Shown: positions 38,276 through 45,536 of the stretch, one piece after another | Layout of the letters: each line of letters begins with the position of its first letter | How positions within the stretch are numbered: position 1 is the stretch's first letter | Assembly (NCBI RefSeq): GCF_000716595.1 | Contig: NZ_JNXC01000018.1 | Location: forward strand, 70,572-134,571 | Reading direction: 5' to 3' | Length of the DNA stretch: 64,000 nucleotides | DNA from: Saccharothrix sp. NRRL B-16314 | GTDB taxonomy: Bacteria; Actinomycetota; Actinomycetes; Mycobacteriales; Pseudonocardiaceae | Translations under genes and position numbers: made by a program | Notes under the pieces: generated by a model | What the model saw: only the letters and a program-made list of their open reading frames with translations | What the model was told of the DNA's origin: nothing | Database searches by the model: none

Positions 38276-38715
38276 GCACGCAGAAGTCGCGACAGGTCGA
38301 CCAGTTCGGCTGGCTGGTGGGCAACTTCGCCGATCGCGTGCCCGGGGTGGCCCACGCGGTGGTGATCTCGGTGGACGGTCTGCTGCTGACCGCTTCGAGC
38401 GGTCTGCCGGACGACCGGGCCGATCAGCTGGCCGCGATCGCCGCGGGGGTGGCCAGCCTGACCGAGTCGGCGGCGAGGTGCTTCGACGGCGGTGGCGTGC
38501 TGCGCTCGGTGATCGAGATGCAGTACGGGATCATGCTGCTGATGTCCATCCGGGACGGGTCGTGCCTGGCCGTGCTGGCCGCGCCGGACGCCGACGTCGG
38601 CCAGGTCGCCTACGAGATGACCGTGGTGGTGGACCAGGTGGGCCAGCTCCTCACCCCCGAGCTGCGCGCCCAGCTCCACGGCGCGAAGCGGATGATGGCC
38701 CGCCCGTCTGCGTGA
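38272..38715 (+). CDS. Roadblock/LC7 domain protein (CvnB-like)
   Basis: The 147-residue protein is a single roadblock/LC7 domain (FADRVPGVAHAVVISVDGLLL and LAAIAAGVASLTESAARCF). In conservons this protein acts with the small GTPase, like MglB with MglA, as a regulator. The ATG overlaps the kinase stop by 4 nt. Confidence 0.92.
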   Translation: MSTQKSRQVDQFGWLVGNFADRVPGVAHAVVISVDGLLLTASSGLPDDRADQLAAIAAGVASLTESAARCFDGGGVLRSVIEMQYGIMLLMSIRDGSCLAVLAAPDADVGQVAYEMTVVVDQVGQLLTPELRAQLHGAKRMMARPSA

Positions 38716-38722
38716 GGTGGTC

Positions 38723-39247
38723 ATGGACCGGAACGACGAGCCCGCGTCGGACGAGACGTTCGCGGCTCTGCTCAACGGGTTCAGCCTCGACTCCGCCCGG
38801 CGTCGCAAGCCGCCGCCGAAGCCGAAGCCGACCGAGCAACCCGCTACCAGCGACACCAAGCCGCACCGACCGGTGTTCGACGACGAGGACGACTTCGAGT
38901 ACCCGCGGGAGGAGGCGGCCTCGATCGTCCGCGCCTACTCGTGGACCGGTGGCCGCACCACGTCGTCGTACCAGTTGGAGATCGAGACGCTGGTCTCGGC
39001 GGTGGACTGGGAGTACCCGGGAGGGATGAAGGCCGAGTACAACGAGGTGATCGCGCTGGTCGCCCGGCCGCGGTCGGTGGCCGAGATCGCCGCGCTGCTG
39101 CGCCTCCCGCTCGGCGTGGCCAAGGTGCTCCTGGGCGACATGGCCGAGCGCGGCCTGATCGAGGTCCACCGCACCGCCACCACCGACGGCGAACTGCCGG
39201 ACCTGGGCCTCATGGAGCGCGTCCTGGCAGGCCTCCGCCGCCTCTAA
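38723..39247 (+). CDS. DUF742 protein (CvnC-like)
   Basis: The 174-residue protein has a DUF742 winged-helix-like domain in its C-terminal 110 residues (VRAYSWTGGRTTSSYQLEIETLV, and IAALLRLPLGVAKVLLGDMAERGLI) preceded by a charged, Pro-rich N-terminus. DUF742 proteins are the third element of conservons. ATG 38723 is used; GTG 38717 is possible. Normally a GTPase gene follows within a few bases, but here the operon ends and a repeat array begins 6 nt after the stop. Confidence 0.88.
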   Translation: MDRNDEPASDETFAALLNGFSLDSARRRKPPPKPKPTEQPATSDTKPHRPVFDDEDDFEYPREEAASIVRAYSWTGGRTTSSYQLEIETLVSAVDWEYPGGMKAEYNEVIALVARPRSVAEIAALLRLPLGVAKVLLGDMAERGLIEVHRTATTDGELPDLGLMERVLAGLRRL

Positions 39248-39252
39248 CCCGA

Positions 39253-39336
39253 GAGTCCTACGTTCAGAACGCGCGAGTCGTACCTTCGGAACCCCCGTGT
39301 CCTACGTTCAGGACCCCCGAATTCAACGCTCGGGAC
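39253..39336 (+). repeat. 22-nt-period repeat, half array (four units)
   Basis: Four 18-nt units start at 39253, 39275, 39297 and 39319, each separated by 4 nt. The first is GAGTCCTACGTTCAGAAC; the fourth is the innermost-type variant GAATTCAACGCTCGGGAC. Only the forward arm is present. Units 1-3 match, in inverted orientation, the right arm of the array at 45436-45519, including two unusual variants. Confidence 0.9.
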
Positions 39337-39346
39337 GGCGTGGCCT

Positions 39347-39376
39347 TTGCGCGATGATCAGCATCCGACCTACTAT
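39347..39376 (+). promoter_or_regulatory. Promoter of the GbsR/MarR gene
   Basis: TTGCGC (39347-39352) and TACTAT (39371-39376) with an 18-nt spacer predict a start near 39383, right at the tandem AGTGTCGACCG repeats. Confidence 0.5.
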
Positions 39377-39382
39377 GGCTTC

Positions 39383-39405
39383 AGTGTCGACCGAAGTGTC
39401 GACCG
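39383..39405 (+). promoter_or_regulatory. Tandem 11-nt repeat, possible operator
   Basis: AGTGTCGACCG occurs at 39383-39393 and 39395-39405, a 12-nt period, at the predicted transcript start of the regulator gene 19 nt upstream of its ATG. Each copy contains the palindrome GTCGAC. Autoregulation is an inference. Confidence 0.4.
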
Positions 39406-39423
39406 GAGAGCCCAGGGGGTCGG

Positions 39424-39888
39424 ATGAGCGTCGGACGGGAAACGCGGCTGTCGGCGTGGATCGAGCGGTTCGCGGCGCACTTCGCCGAAGAAGGCATCCC
39501 GCTGATCGGTGGCCGCATCCTCGGCTACCTGCTGGTATGCCAGCCGACGGAACGCACCGCGGCCGAGCTGTCGCAGGAACTCGAAGCCAGCAGCGGCTCG
39601 ATCAGCACGAACCTGAAGTTCCTGGTCAACGCCGGCCTGGTGACGAAACGCACCCGGCGCGGACGGCAGGCGGCGCAGTACCGGATCGACGAGAAGCGGT
39701 GGGTCGACCTGATCCAGCGCAAGCTGGACGCGCTGGTGAGCGTGCGGGAGCTGACCGAGTCCGGGATGCGGCTGATGAGCGGTGACCCCGAACGCGCCAT
39801 GCGGCTGCGGACGGTGGACGACCTCTACACCTGGCTGGCGACCGAACTGCCGGCCGTCTGGGAGCGCAGGCCCTCGTCCTCGCGGTGA
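39424..39888 (+). CDS. GbsR/MarR family transcriptional regulator
   Basis: The 154-residue protein has a winged helix-turn-helix (PLIGGRILGYLLVCQPTERT, ELEASSGSISTNLKFLVNAGLV) typical of GbsR-like regulators, followed by a helical dimerisation region. Its targets are likely neighbouring genes, possibly the ABC exporter and ctaA on the other strand, but no direct evidence exists. The last 64 nt overlap the 3' end of the convergent ctaA gene. Confidence 0.87.
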   Translation: MSVGRETRLSAWIERFAAHFAEEGIPLIGGRILGYLLVCQPTERTAAELSQELEASSGSISTNLKFLVNAGLVTKRTRRGRQAAQYRIDEKRWVDLIQRKLDALVSVRELTESGMRLMSGDPERAMRLRTVDDLYTWLATELPAVWERRPSSSR

Positions 39889-40778
39889 GTCCGGTCACGG
39901 GTCGAAACCCACAACGCCGCCGTAGCGACGACCACCGCGCCGGCACCCAGCACGTGCAGTGAGACCAGCACCTCCGGCACCCCGGTCCAGTACTGCACCA
40001 TGCCCAACGAACCCTGCGCGAGCACCGTGGCGACGAGCGCGTAGTACGGCCGCCGGGGCACCGGGTGGCTCCGCAACGCGAACCCCAGCGCGATGAGCAT
40101 GCCGAGGAACAGGAACAGCAGGTCGGCGTGCACCTGGGACAGCGTGTCAACCGGGAGGTCGAGGCGCGGGGTGGCGGCGTCACCGGCGTGCGGCCCGGCG
40201 GCCGTGACGAAAGTGCCCGCCAGCAGGAGCAGCCCGAGCGTGGCGGCCTGCACGGCCTGGAGCGCGACCAGCGCCTTCGGCACGAGCGGCCGGGCGGGTT
40301 CGTCGCCCTCGCCGAGCGCCGCGACCAGCAGCACCGCGAACCAGACCAGCCCCATCGACACCAGGAAGTGCACGCTGACCGTCCACCACAGCAGGCCGGT
40401 CAGCACGGTGATGCCGCCGATCACGGCCTGGAGCACGACCCCGCCGAACTGCACCAACGCCAGCGTGAGCACCCGCTTGCGCCGCGGCCGGTGGAACCAC
40501 GCGGCCAGCACGCACAGGCCGGCGATGACGCCGACCACGCCGGTCAGGGTGCGGTTGCCGAACTCGACCCACTGGTGCAGCGACGCGACCTCGGGGTGTT
40601 CGACCGGCACGAGGCTGCCTTCGAAGCACTGCGGCCAGGTGGGGCAGCCGAGGCCCGACCCGGTCACCCGCACGATCGACCCGGTGACCGCGATGCCGCC
40701 TTGGGCGATCACCACGGCGATGGCGAACGTGCGCTGGAACGTGCTCAGGAAGGTGGTGAGCCAGGATGGGGCGGACAC
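39825..40778 (-). CDS. ctaA: Heme A synthase
   Basis: The 317-residue membrane protein has eight helices and the COX15/CtaA pattern: GSGLGCPTWPQCFEG with a conserved Cys pair region, and heme-ligand histidines in LHQWVEFGNR, VHFLVSM, QVHADLLF and SLHVLGA. It hydroxylates the C8 methyl of heme O to give heme A for cytochrome oxidase, following CtaB. GTG 40778 coincides with the transcript start predicted from TACCAT. The C-terminal ~20 residues are encoded antisense to the end of the regulator gene. Confidence 0.94.
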   Translation of the reverse strand: MSAPSWLTTFLSTFQRTFAIAVVIAQGGIAVTGSIVRVTGSGLGCPTWPQCFEGSLVPVEHPEVASLHQWVEFGNRTLTGVVGVIAGLCVLAAWFHRPRRKRVLTLALVQFGGVVLQAVIGGITVLTGLLWWTVSVHFLVSMGLVWFAVLLVAALGEGDEPARPLVPKALVALQAVQAATLGLLLLAGTFVTAAGPHAGDAATPRLDLPVDTLSQVHADLLFLFLGMLIALGFALRSHPVPRRPYYALVATVLAQGSLGMVQYWTGVPEVLVSLHVLGAGAVVVATAALWVSTRDRTHREDEGLRSQTAGSSVASQV

Positions 40779-40784
40779 GGACCG

Positions 40785-40790
40785 ATGGTA
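40785..40790 (-). promoter_or_regulatory. -10 box of ctaA, leaderless arrangement
   Basis: On the minus strand TACCAT is followed by exactly 6 nt and then GTG 40778, so transcription should start on the start codon. No good -35 is seen. Confidence 0.5.
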
Positions 40791-40823
40791 GGTACCGCCG
40801 GCTGAGACCGGCCCGCCGGGGTG

Positions 40824-41615
40824 TCAGCCGAGCTTCGTCGTCCTCGTGGCGAGCGCGCCGGCCGCCACGCCCCAGGCCACCAGCACGGTGACGTGGCCGA
40901 GGCCCGGTGCGGCGCCGTCGACCACCGCGTCGTGCAGCGCCTGCGCCAGCGCGGCCGACGGCAGGGCGTCCACGACCGTCGCCAGCCACGTCGGCAGGCT
41001 GTCCACGCCGAGCGACAGGCCGCCGACGAGCAGCAGCCCGAACCACACGATGTTCGCCAGTGCGAGCACGATCTCCGCCCGCAGCGCACCGCCGAGCAGC
41101 ACGCCCAGCGCCCCGAACGACAACGTGCCGAGGACGATCAGCACGACCGCCCACAGCACGCCGGTCGCGGACGGTAGTCGCCAGCCCATCAGCAGGGCGA
41201 CGACGGCGATGATCGTGACCTGCACGGCGACCACCGAGAGGGCGGCGGCGACCCGTCCGGCGACGAGGAGCCAGCGCGGCAACGCGGTCGCGGCGAGCCG
41301 TTTCAGCACGCCGTAACGCCGGTCGAAGCCCAGCGCAATCGCTTGCCCGGTGAACGCGGACGAGATGACGGCGAGCGCGAGGATGCGCGCGGTGGCCGAG
41401 CCGACGCGCGGTTCGGGCACCGGGATGACGTCCAGGAGGCCCATCGCCAGCAGCAGCGCCACCGGGATGAGCACGGTCAGCAGGATCTGCTCGCCGTTGC
41501 GGAGCGTGAGCACGGTCTCGGTGCGGGCCTGCGCGAGCAGCATCCGGCCGAGCCTGCCCCGGCCGGGGGCGGGCGTGAACGTGCCCGGTGCGAAGGTGCC
41601 GGGTGAGTCGGTCAC
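40824..41615 (-). CDS. ABC exporter permease
   Basis: The 263-residue protein has six membrane helices and belongs to the ABC-2 permease family (drug or lipid export). The GTG at 41615 overlaps the ATPase stop by 4 nt, and the frame upstream lies inside the ATPase gene. A paired ATPase-permease exporter next to ctaA is conserved in actinobacteria (Rv1456c-Rv1458c region in M. tuberculosis). Substrate unknown. Confidence 0.9.
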   Translation of the reverse strand: MTDSPGTFAPGTFTPAPGRGRLGRMLLAQARTETVLTLRNGEQILLTVLIPVALLLAMGLLDVIPVPEPRVGSATARILALAVISSAFTGQAIALGFDRRYGVLKRLAATALPRWLLVAGRVAAALSVVAVQVTIIAVVALLMGWRLPSATGVLWAVVLIVLGTLSFGALGVLLGGALRAEIVLALANIVWFGLLLVGGLSLGVDSLPTWLATVVDALPSAALAQALHDAVVDGAAPGLGHVTVLVAWGVAAGALATRTTKLG

Positions 41616-42547
41616 GAGCGCAGCTCCCTGCCGGTCAGCTCGAGGAACACGTCCTCCAGGCTGCGCCTCGCCACCGTCAGCTCCTCGGCCAGCACGCCCT
41701 GCTGGGCGCACCACGAGGTGACGGTGGAGAGGACCTGCGGGTCGATGTGACCCTGGACGAGGTAGTTGCCGCGGCCGGCTTCGCGGACTTCCAGGCCTTC
41801 CGGCAGGGCGTCGCGCAGCAGCGTCAGTTCCAGGCCGGGGCGGGCGCGGAAGCGGAGTTGCCGGTCGTCGGCGTGGTGTTCGGTGAGCTCGGCGGGGCTG
41901 CCCTGGGCGACGACCCGGCCGGCGTCCACGATGACGACGTGGTCAGCGAGGGCTTCGGCCTCGTCCATCAGGTGCGTGGTGAGGAGCACGGTGACGCCGT
42001 CCGAGCGCAGCGCCGACACCAGTTCCCACACCAGGCGGCGTGCCTGCGGGTCCATGCCGGCGGTGGGTTCGTCGAGGAACACCAGCTCGGGTCGTCCGAC
42101 GAGGGCGCAGGCCAGCGACAGGCGTTGCTGCTGCCCGCCGGAGAGCCGCTTGTACGGGGTGCGCACCGACGACGACAGACCGAGCACGTCGATCAGCCAC
42201 GCGGGGTCGAGGGGGTTGGCGGCGCAGGCGGCGACGAGCCGCAGCATCTCGTCCGCCCGCACGCCGGGGTAGCCGCCGCCGCCCTGCGGCATGACGCCGA
42301 TCCGGGGGCGCAGCTTGTCGCCGTCGCGCTTGGGGTCGAGTCCGAGGACGCGGACCTCGCCGCCGTCGGCGGTCCGGAATCCCTCGCAGACTTCGACGGT
42401 GGTCGTCTTCCCGGCGCCGTTCGGGCCGAGGAGCGCGAGGACCGTGCCGGTTTCCAGGGTGAGGTCGAGCCCGTTCACCGCGACGGTGGAGCCGTAGCGC
42501 TTGACCAGCCCCGACACTTCGACGGCAGGGTGCTGGTGCGGGCTCAC
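41612..42547 (-). CDS. ABC exporter ATP-binding protein
   Basis: The 311-residue protein has Walker A GPNGAGKTT, signature LSGGQQQR, Walker B LVFLDEPTAGMD and the switch His in TTHLMDEAEALAD, with an 80-residue C-terminal domain common in ABC-2 exporters. The start is GTG 42547, two bases from the transcript start predicted from TAGGCT, so the message is leaderless or nearly so. A perfect dyad covers the -35 region. Confidence 0.94.
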   Translation of the reverse strand: MSPHQHPAVEVSGLVKRYGSTVAVNGLDLTLETGTVLALLGPNGAGKTTTVEVCEGFRTADGGEVRVLGLDPKRDGDKLRPRIGVMPQGGGGYPGVRADEMLRLVAACAANPLDPAWLIDVLGLSSSVRTPYKRLSGGQQQRLSLACALVGRPELVFLDEPTAGMDPQARRLVWELVSALRSDGVTVLLTTHLMDEAEALADHVVIVDAGRVVAQGSPAELTEHHADDRQLRFRARPGLELTLLRDALPEGLEVREAGRGNYLVQGHIDPQVLSTVTSWCAQQGVLAEELTVARRSLEDVFLELTGRELRS

Positions 42548-42555
42548 GACGGGGA

Positions 42556-42561
42556 AGCCTA
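42556..42561 (-). promoter_or_regulatory. -10 box of the ABC exporter operon
   Basis: TAGGCT on the minus strand predicts a start at about 42549, 2 nt before GTG 42547. Confidence 0.5.
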
Positions 42562-42571
42562 GGGCGTGGCC

Positions 42572-42594
42572 GACCCCACCTCCATGGTGGGGTC
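42572..42594. promoter_or_regulatory. Perfect dyad over the ABC exporter -35 region
   Basis: GACCCCACC (42572-42580) and GGTGGGGTC (42586-42594) form a 9-bp perfect inverted repeat with a TCCAT spacer, centred about 34 nt upstream of the predicted exporter start. Its position suits a repressor operator; it could also act on the divergent DUF998 gene. Confidence 0.55.
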
Positions 42595-42684
42595 AGCCCT
42601 ACCAGGGTTCTCGGGGTGGCTTCAGGGTCGGCTCGGGGGTGTTCCGGATATCTTCGGACGCCATTCCGCACCAGGATTTTCCTC

Positions 42685-43311
42685 GTGGTGGAGATCCGGG
42701 GGAAAAGTCGGACGGCGGTGTTGCCGCTGGCTGTTGTGGGCCTTGTCCTGTCGCTGTTCCCGATTGTTTACCTGCACGTGGCGTCGGTCGGCGAACTTAG
42801 TCCGATCAGCCACACGATCAGCGACTACATCTTCGTCGACAACGGCAGCGGGCTGCTGGCCGTCACCGCGCTGTCCCTGGCCGCCGCCTCGGTCGGTCTG
42901 CTCGTCGTCCTCGTCCGGTCCGGTCTGCCCAGGCGGGGGCCGGTCGCGGTGCTGATGGGGCTGTGGGCGGCGGGGCTGGCCGTGGCCACCGTGTTCCCCA
43001 CCGACCCGACCGGCACGCCGACGTCGTTCTCCGGCGCGGTGCACCGGTACGCGGGGGCGGTGATGTTCGCGAGCCTGCCTTTGGCGGGGTGGCTGATTTC
43101 CCGGACGTTCATCACGAGTACCACGGTGCGCCGGTTCTCGGTCGCCGCCGGGATCACTTCACTGGCATTCATGGTGAGTCACGCGGCGGTGGTCTACCCG
43201 GGCAACGGCGCGGTCGTGCTGGGGCTTTTCGAGCGGATTCTGTTCGCTCTCCTGTACTGCCTGCTGTTCGCGCTCGCCTCCGCGGTCCTCCGCCGTGGGG
43301 TGGCGTCATGA
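42685..43311 (+). CDS. DUF998 membrane protein
   Basis: The 208-residue protein has six membrane helices and the DUF998 pattern (PISHTISDYIF near the start of the loop). The start is uncertain: GTG 42685 or the adjacent GTG 42688, both just before RGKSRTAVLPLAVVG; the frame is open to 42616. The stop overlaps the next ATG, so it is coupled to the transporter-glycosyltransferase gene. Function unknown. Confidence 0.8.
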   Translation: MVEIRGKSRTAVLPLAVVGLVLSLFPIVYLHVASVGELSPISHTISDYIFVDNGSGLLAVTALSLAAASVGLLVVLVRSGLPRRGPVAVLMGLWAAGLAVATVFPTDPTGTPTSFSGAVHRYAGAVMFASLPLAGWLISRTFITSTTVRRFSVAAGITSLAFMVSHAAVVYPGNGAVVLGLFERILFALLYCLLFALASAVLRRGVAS

Positions 43312-45332
43312 CGTGGTTCGCCGTCCTTCTCGCGGTCCTCGGCGCCGTGTTCTTCGCGTTCGCCGCACGCTTGCAGCACGAGGCCGTGCGGGCGAGCGAC
43401 GGCGCGTTGAAGGTCCGGGAGCTGCTGGGCCGGCCGCGGTGGCTGCTGGGCCTGGTGCTGCTCGTCGTCGGCGCCGGTGTGCACGCGGCGGCGTTGGGGA
43501 TGGCGCCGTTGAGCGTGGTCCAGCCCGTCGGGGTGGTCGCGATCGGCATCACCGCCGTGCTGGACGGGCGGCGGCGTGAGCTGCCGGCGGTCGCGTGGAC
43601 CACGTTCGGCGTCGGGGCGTTCGTGCTGCTGGCCGCCGGTAGCGCCACGTCAACGGCGGTCGTGCCGGAAGCCGAGTTGAAGGCCGCCCTGGTGGCGCTC
43701 GGGCTGATCGCCGTGCCCGGCCTGGTCGGTGTGTTGTCTACCCGGCCGGCGGTGCGCGCCCTCGGCTTCGGCGCGGCGGGCGGCGTCGCCTACGGCTTCG
43801 TCTCCGTGCTCATGCGGTCGGTGTCCCAGGACGTCCAGCAGGGCGGCCTGGCGTGGACGACCGCGTTCTCGGCGGCGGGCATCGTCGCCGCACTCCTCGT
43901 CGGCGGCTGGTTCATCCAGCACGCCTACGCCAGCGGACCGCCGCACGTCGCGGTCGCGTGCCTCACCGTGGTGGACCCGCTCGTCGCCGTCGGCATCGGC
44001 GCGGGGCTGCTCGGCGAGGCGACCCGTACCAGCTTGCTCGTGGGTGCCGCCGAACTCGTCTGCGCCGCGGTCGCCGTCGGCGGTGTCGTCGCGCTGGCCC
44101 GCACCCGAAACCTTCCCGCAGTTCCCACCAGATCGGAGACGACAGTGACCAACGGACGCGCCATGCGGATCGTCATCGCCGCGGAGACGTTCCCCCCGGA
44201 CGTCAACGGCGCGGCCCGGTTCGCCCACAGCCTCGCCACCGGGCTCGCGGGTCGCGGCCACGACGTGCACGTGATCTGCGTGTCGCCGGACGGCCCGGCC
44301 CGGACGGAGCCCGTCGACGGCATCACCGTGCACCGGCTGCGCTCGCACCGCACGCCGTTCCACCGCTCGTTCCGCATCGGGCTGCCGTGGGAGGTGCGCA
44401 AGGACGTCGGTGCGCTGCTTGATCAGCTGCGACCGGACCTGGTGCACGTGCAGGCGCACTTCGTGGTCGGGCGGTACGTGCTGCGGCAGGCGGCGTCGCT
44501 GGGGATCCCGACGGTGGCGACCAACCACTTCATGCCGGAGAACCTGTTCGGCCACGCGCACGTGCCGGCGTGGCTGCAGGGCATGGCGTCGCGGTGGGCG
44601 TGGCGTGACCTGGGGCGGGTGTTCGGGCTGGCCGACGTCGTGACCGCGCCCACTCCGCGTGCCGTGCAGCTGTTGCACGACAACGGTTTCCCGTCGCGGG
44701 CCGTGCCGGTGTCGTGCGGCATCGACATCGACCGGTACCGGTCGCGGACGCCCGTGCGGCACACCGACGCGCCGACCGTGCTGTTCGTGGGGCGGTTGGA
44801 CGAGGAGAAGCGGGTGGACGAGCTGCTGCGGGCGTTGGCGCTGGTGCCGCGGCTGCACGCGGAGATCGTCGGCGACGGCTCGTGCCGGGGGGAGTGGGAG
44901 CTGCTGGCGCGTGACCTGGGCATCGCCGACCGCGTCCGGTTCCGCGGCTTCGTGAGCGAGTCCGAGTTGCTGGACGCCTACGCCGGCGCCGACGTGTTCT
45001 GCATGCCGGGCATCGCCGAGCTCCAGAGCCTGGCCACGATGGAGGCCATGGCCGCGGGCAAGCCGGTGGTCGTCGCCGACGCGATGGCGTTGCCGCACCT
45101 GTGCAAGCCGGGCCGCAACGGCTGGCTGTTCACGCCCGGTGACGTGCGGGGCCTGGCCGACCGCCTGCACGCCGTCACCGCGGACCCGTCGGTCACCGCC
45201 CGCATGGGTGCCGCGAGCAGCGACCTGATCGCCTCCCACGCCATCGACACCACCCTCGAGACCTTCGAGTCCCTCTACGCCCGTGCCCTGGGCCTCCCCA
45301 CCCTCGCCCAGACCCCAGCCCTCGCCGCCTAA
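43308..45332 (+). CDS. DMT-type transporter fused to a GT4 glycosyltransferase
   Basis: One uninterrupted 674-residue frame joins two proteins. Residues 1-275 have nine to ten membrane helices like a DMT/EamA-type permease. Residues 285-674 are a GT-B glycosyltransferase of family 4: AAETFPPDVNGAARF, the LFVGRLDEEKRVDELL hinge block, and the nucleotide-sugar EX7E region near ELQSLATMEAMAAGKPVVV. An in-frame GTG at 44145, with GGAG 6 nt upstream, could start the glycosyltransferase separately. It is probably a mannosyl- or glucosyltransferase acting on a membrane lipid, judging from the neighbouring mptB; that is inference. Confidence 0.82.
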   Translation: MTWFAVLLAVLGAVFFAFAARLQHEAVRASDGALKVRELLGRPRWLLGLVLLVVGAGVHAAALGMAPLSVVQPVGVVAIGITAVLDGRRRELPAVAWTTFGVGAFVLLAAGSATSTAVVPEAELKAALVALGLIAVPGLVGVLSTRPAVRALGFGAAGGVAYGFVSVLMRSVSQDVQQGGLAWTTAFSAAGIVAALLVGGWFIQHAYASGPPHVAVACLTVVDPLVAVGIGAGLLGEATRTSLLVGAAELVCAAVAVGGVVALARTRNLPAVPTRSETTVTNGRAMRIVIAAETFPPDVNGAARFAHSLATGLAGRGHDVHVICVSPDGPARTEPVDGITVHRLRSHRTPFHRSFRIGLPWEVRKDVGALLDQLRPDLVHVQAHFVVGRYVLRQAASLGIPTVATNHFMPENLFGHAHVPAWLQGMASRWAWRDLGRVFGLADVVTAPTPRAVQLLHDNGFPSRAVPVSCGIDIDRYRSRTPVRHTDAPTVLFVGRLDEEKRVDELLRALALVPRLHAEIVGDGSCRGEWELLARDLGIADRVRFRGFVSESELLDAYAGADVFCMPGIAELQSLATMEAMAAGKPVVVADAMALPHLCKPGRNGWLFTPGDVRGLADRLHAVTADPSVTARMGAASSDLIASHAIDTTLETFESLYARALGLPTLAQTPALAA

Positions 45333-45342
45333 CCCTCCGCGT

Positions 45343-45519
45343 GAGTCCTACGTTCAAGCCCCGTGAGTCCTACGTTCGGAACCCGTGAGTCCTACGTTCG
45401 GAACCCCTGAGTTCAACGCTCGCGACATGGCGGCCGTTCTGAGCGTTGAACTCGGGGGTCCTGAACGTAGGACACGCGGGTTCCGAAGGTACGACTCACG
45501 CGTTCTGAACGTAGGACTC
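45343..45519. repeat. 22-nt-period inverted repeat array (four units facing four)
   Basis: Four forward 18-nt units start at 45343, 45365, 45387 and 45409. Four inverted units start at 45436, 45458, 45480 and 45502. The centre is 9 nt (45427-45435). The consensus unit is GAGTCCTACGTTCNGAAC; the innermost pair is the variant beginning GAGTTCAACGCTC. The array fills the space between two convergent genes, 10 nt after one stop and 17 nt from the other, and could fold as a long hairpin or bind a protein at each unit. Confidence 0.93.
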
Positions 45520-45536
45520 ACGCGGACGGGGTGCGG

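Noticed and set aside
45343..45519. CRISPR array
   Set aside because: Units are regularly spaced, but the spacers are only 4 nt, the units are inverted around a centre, and no cas gene is present.
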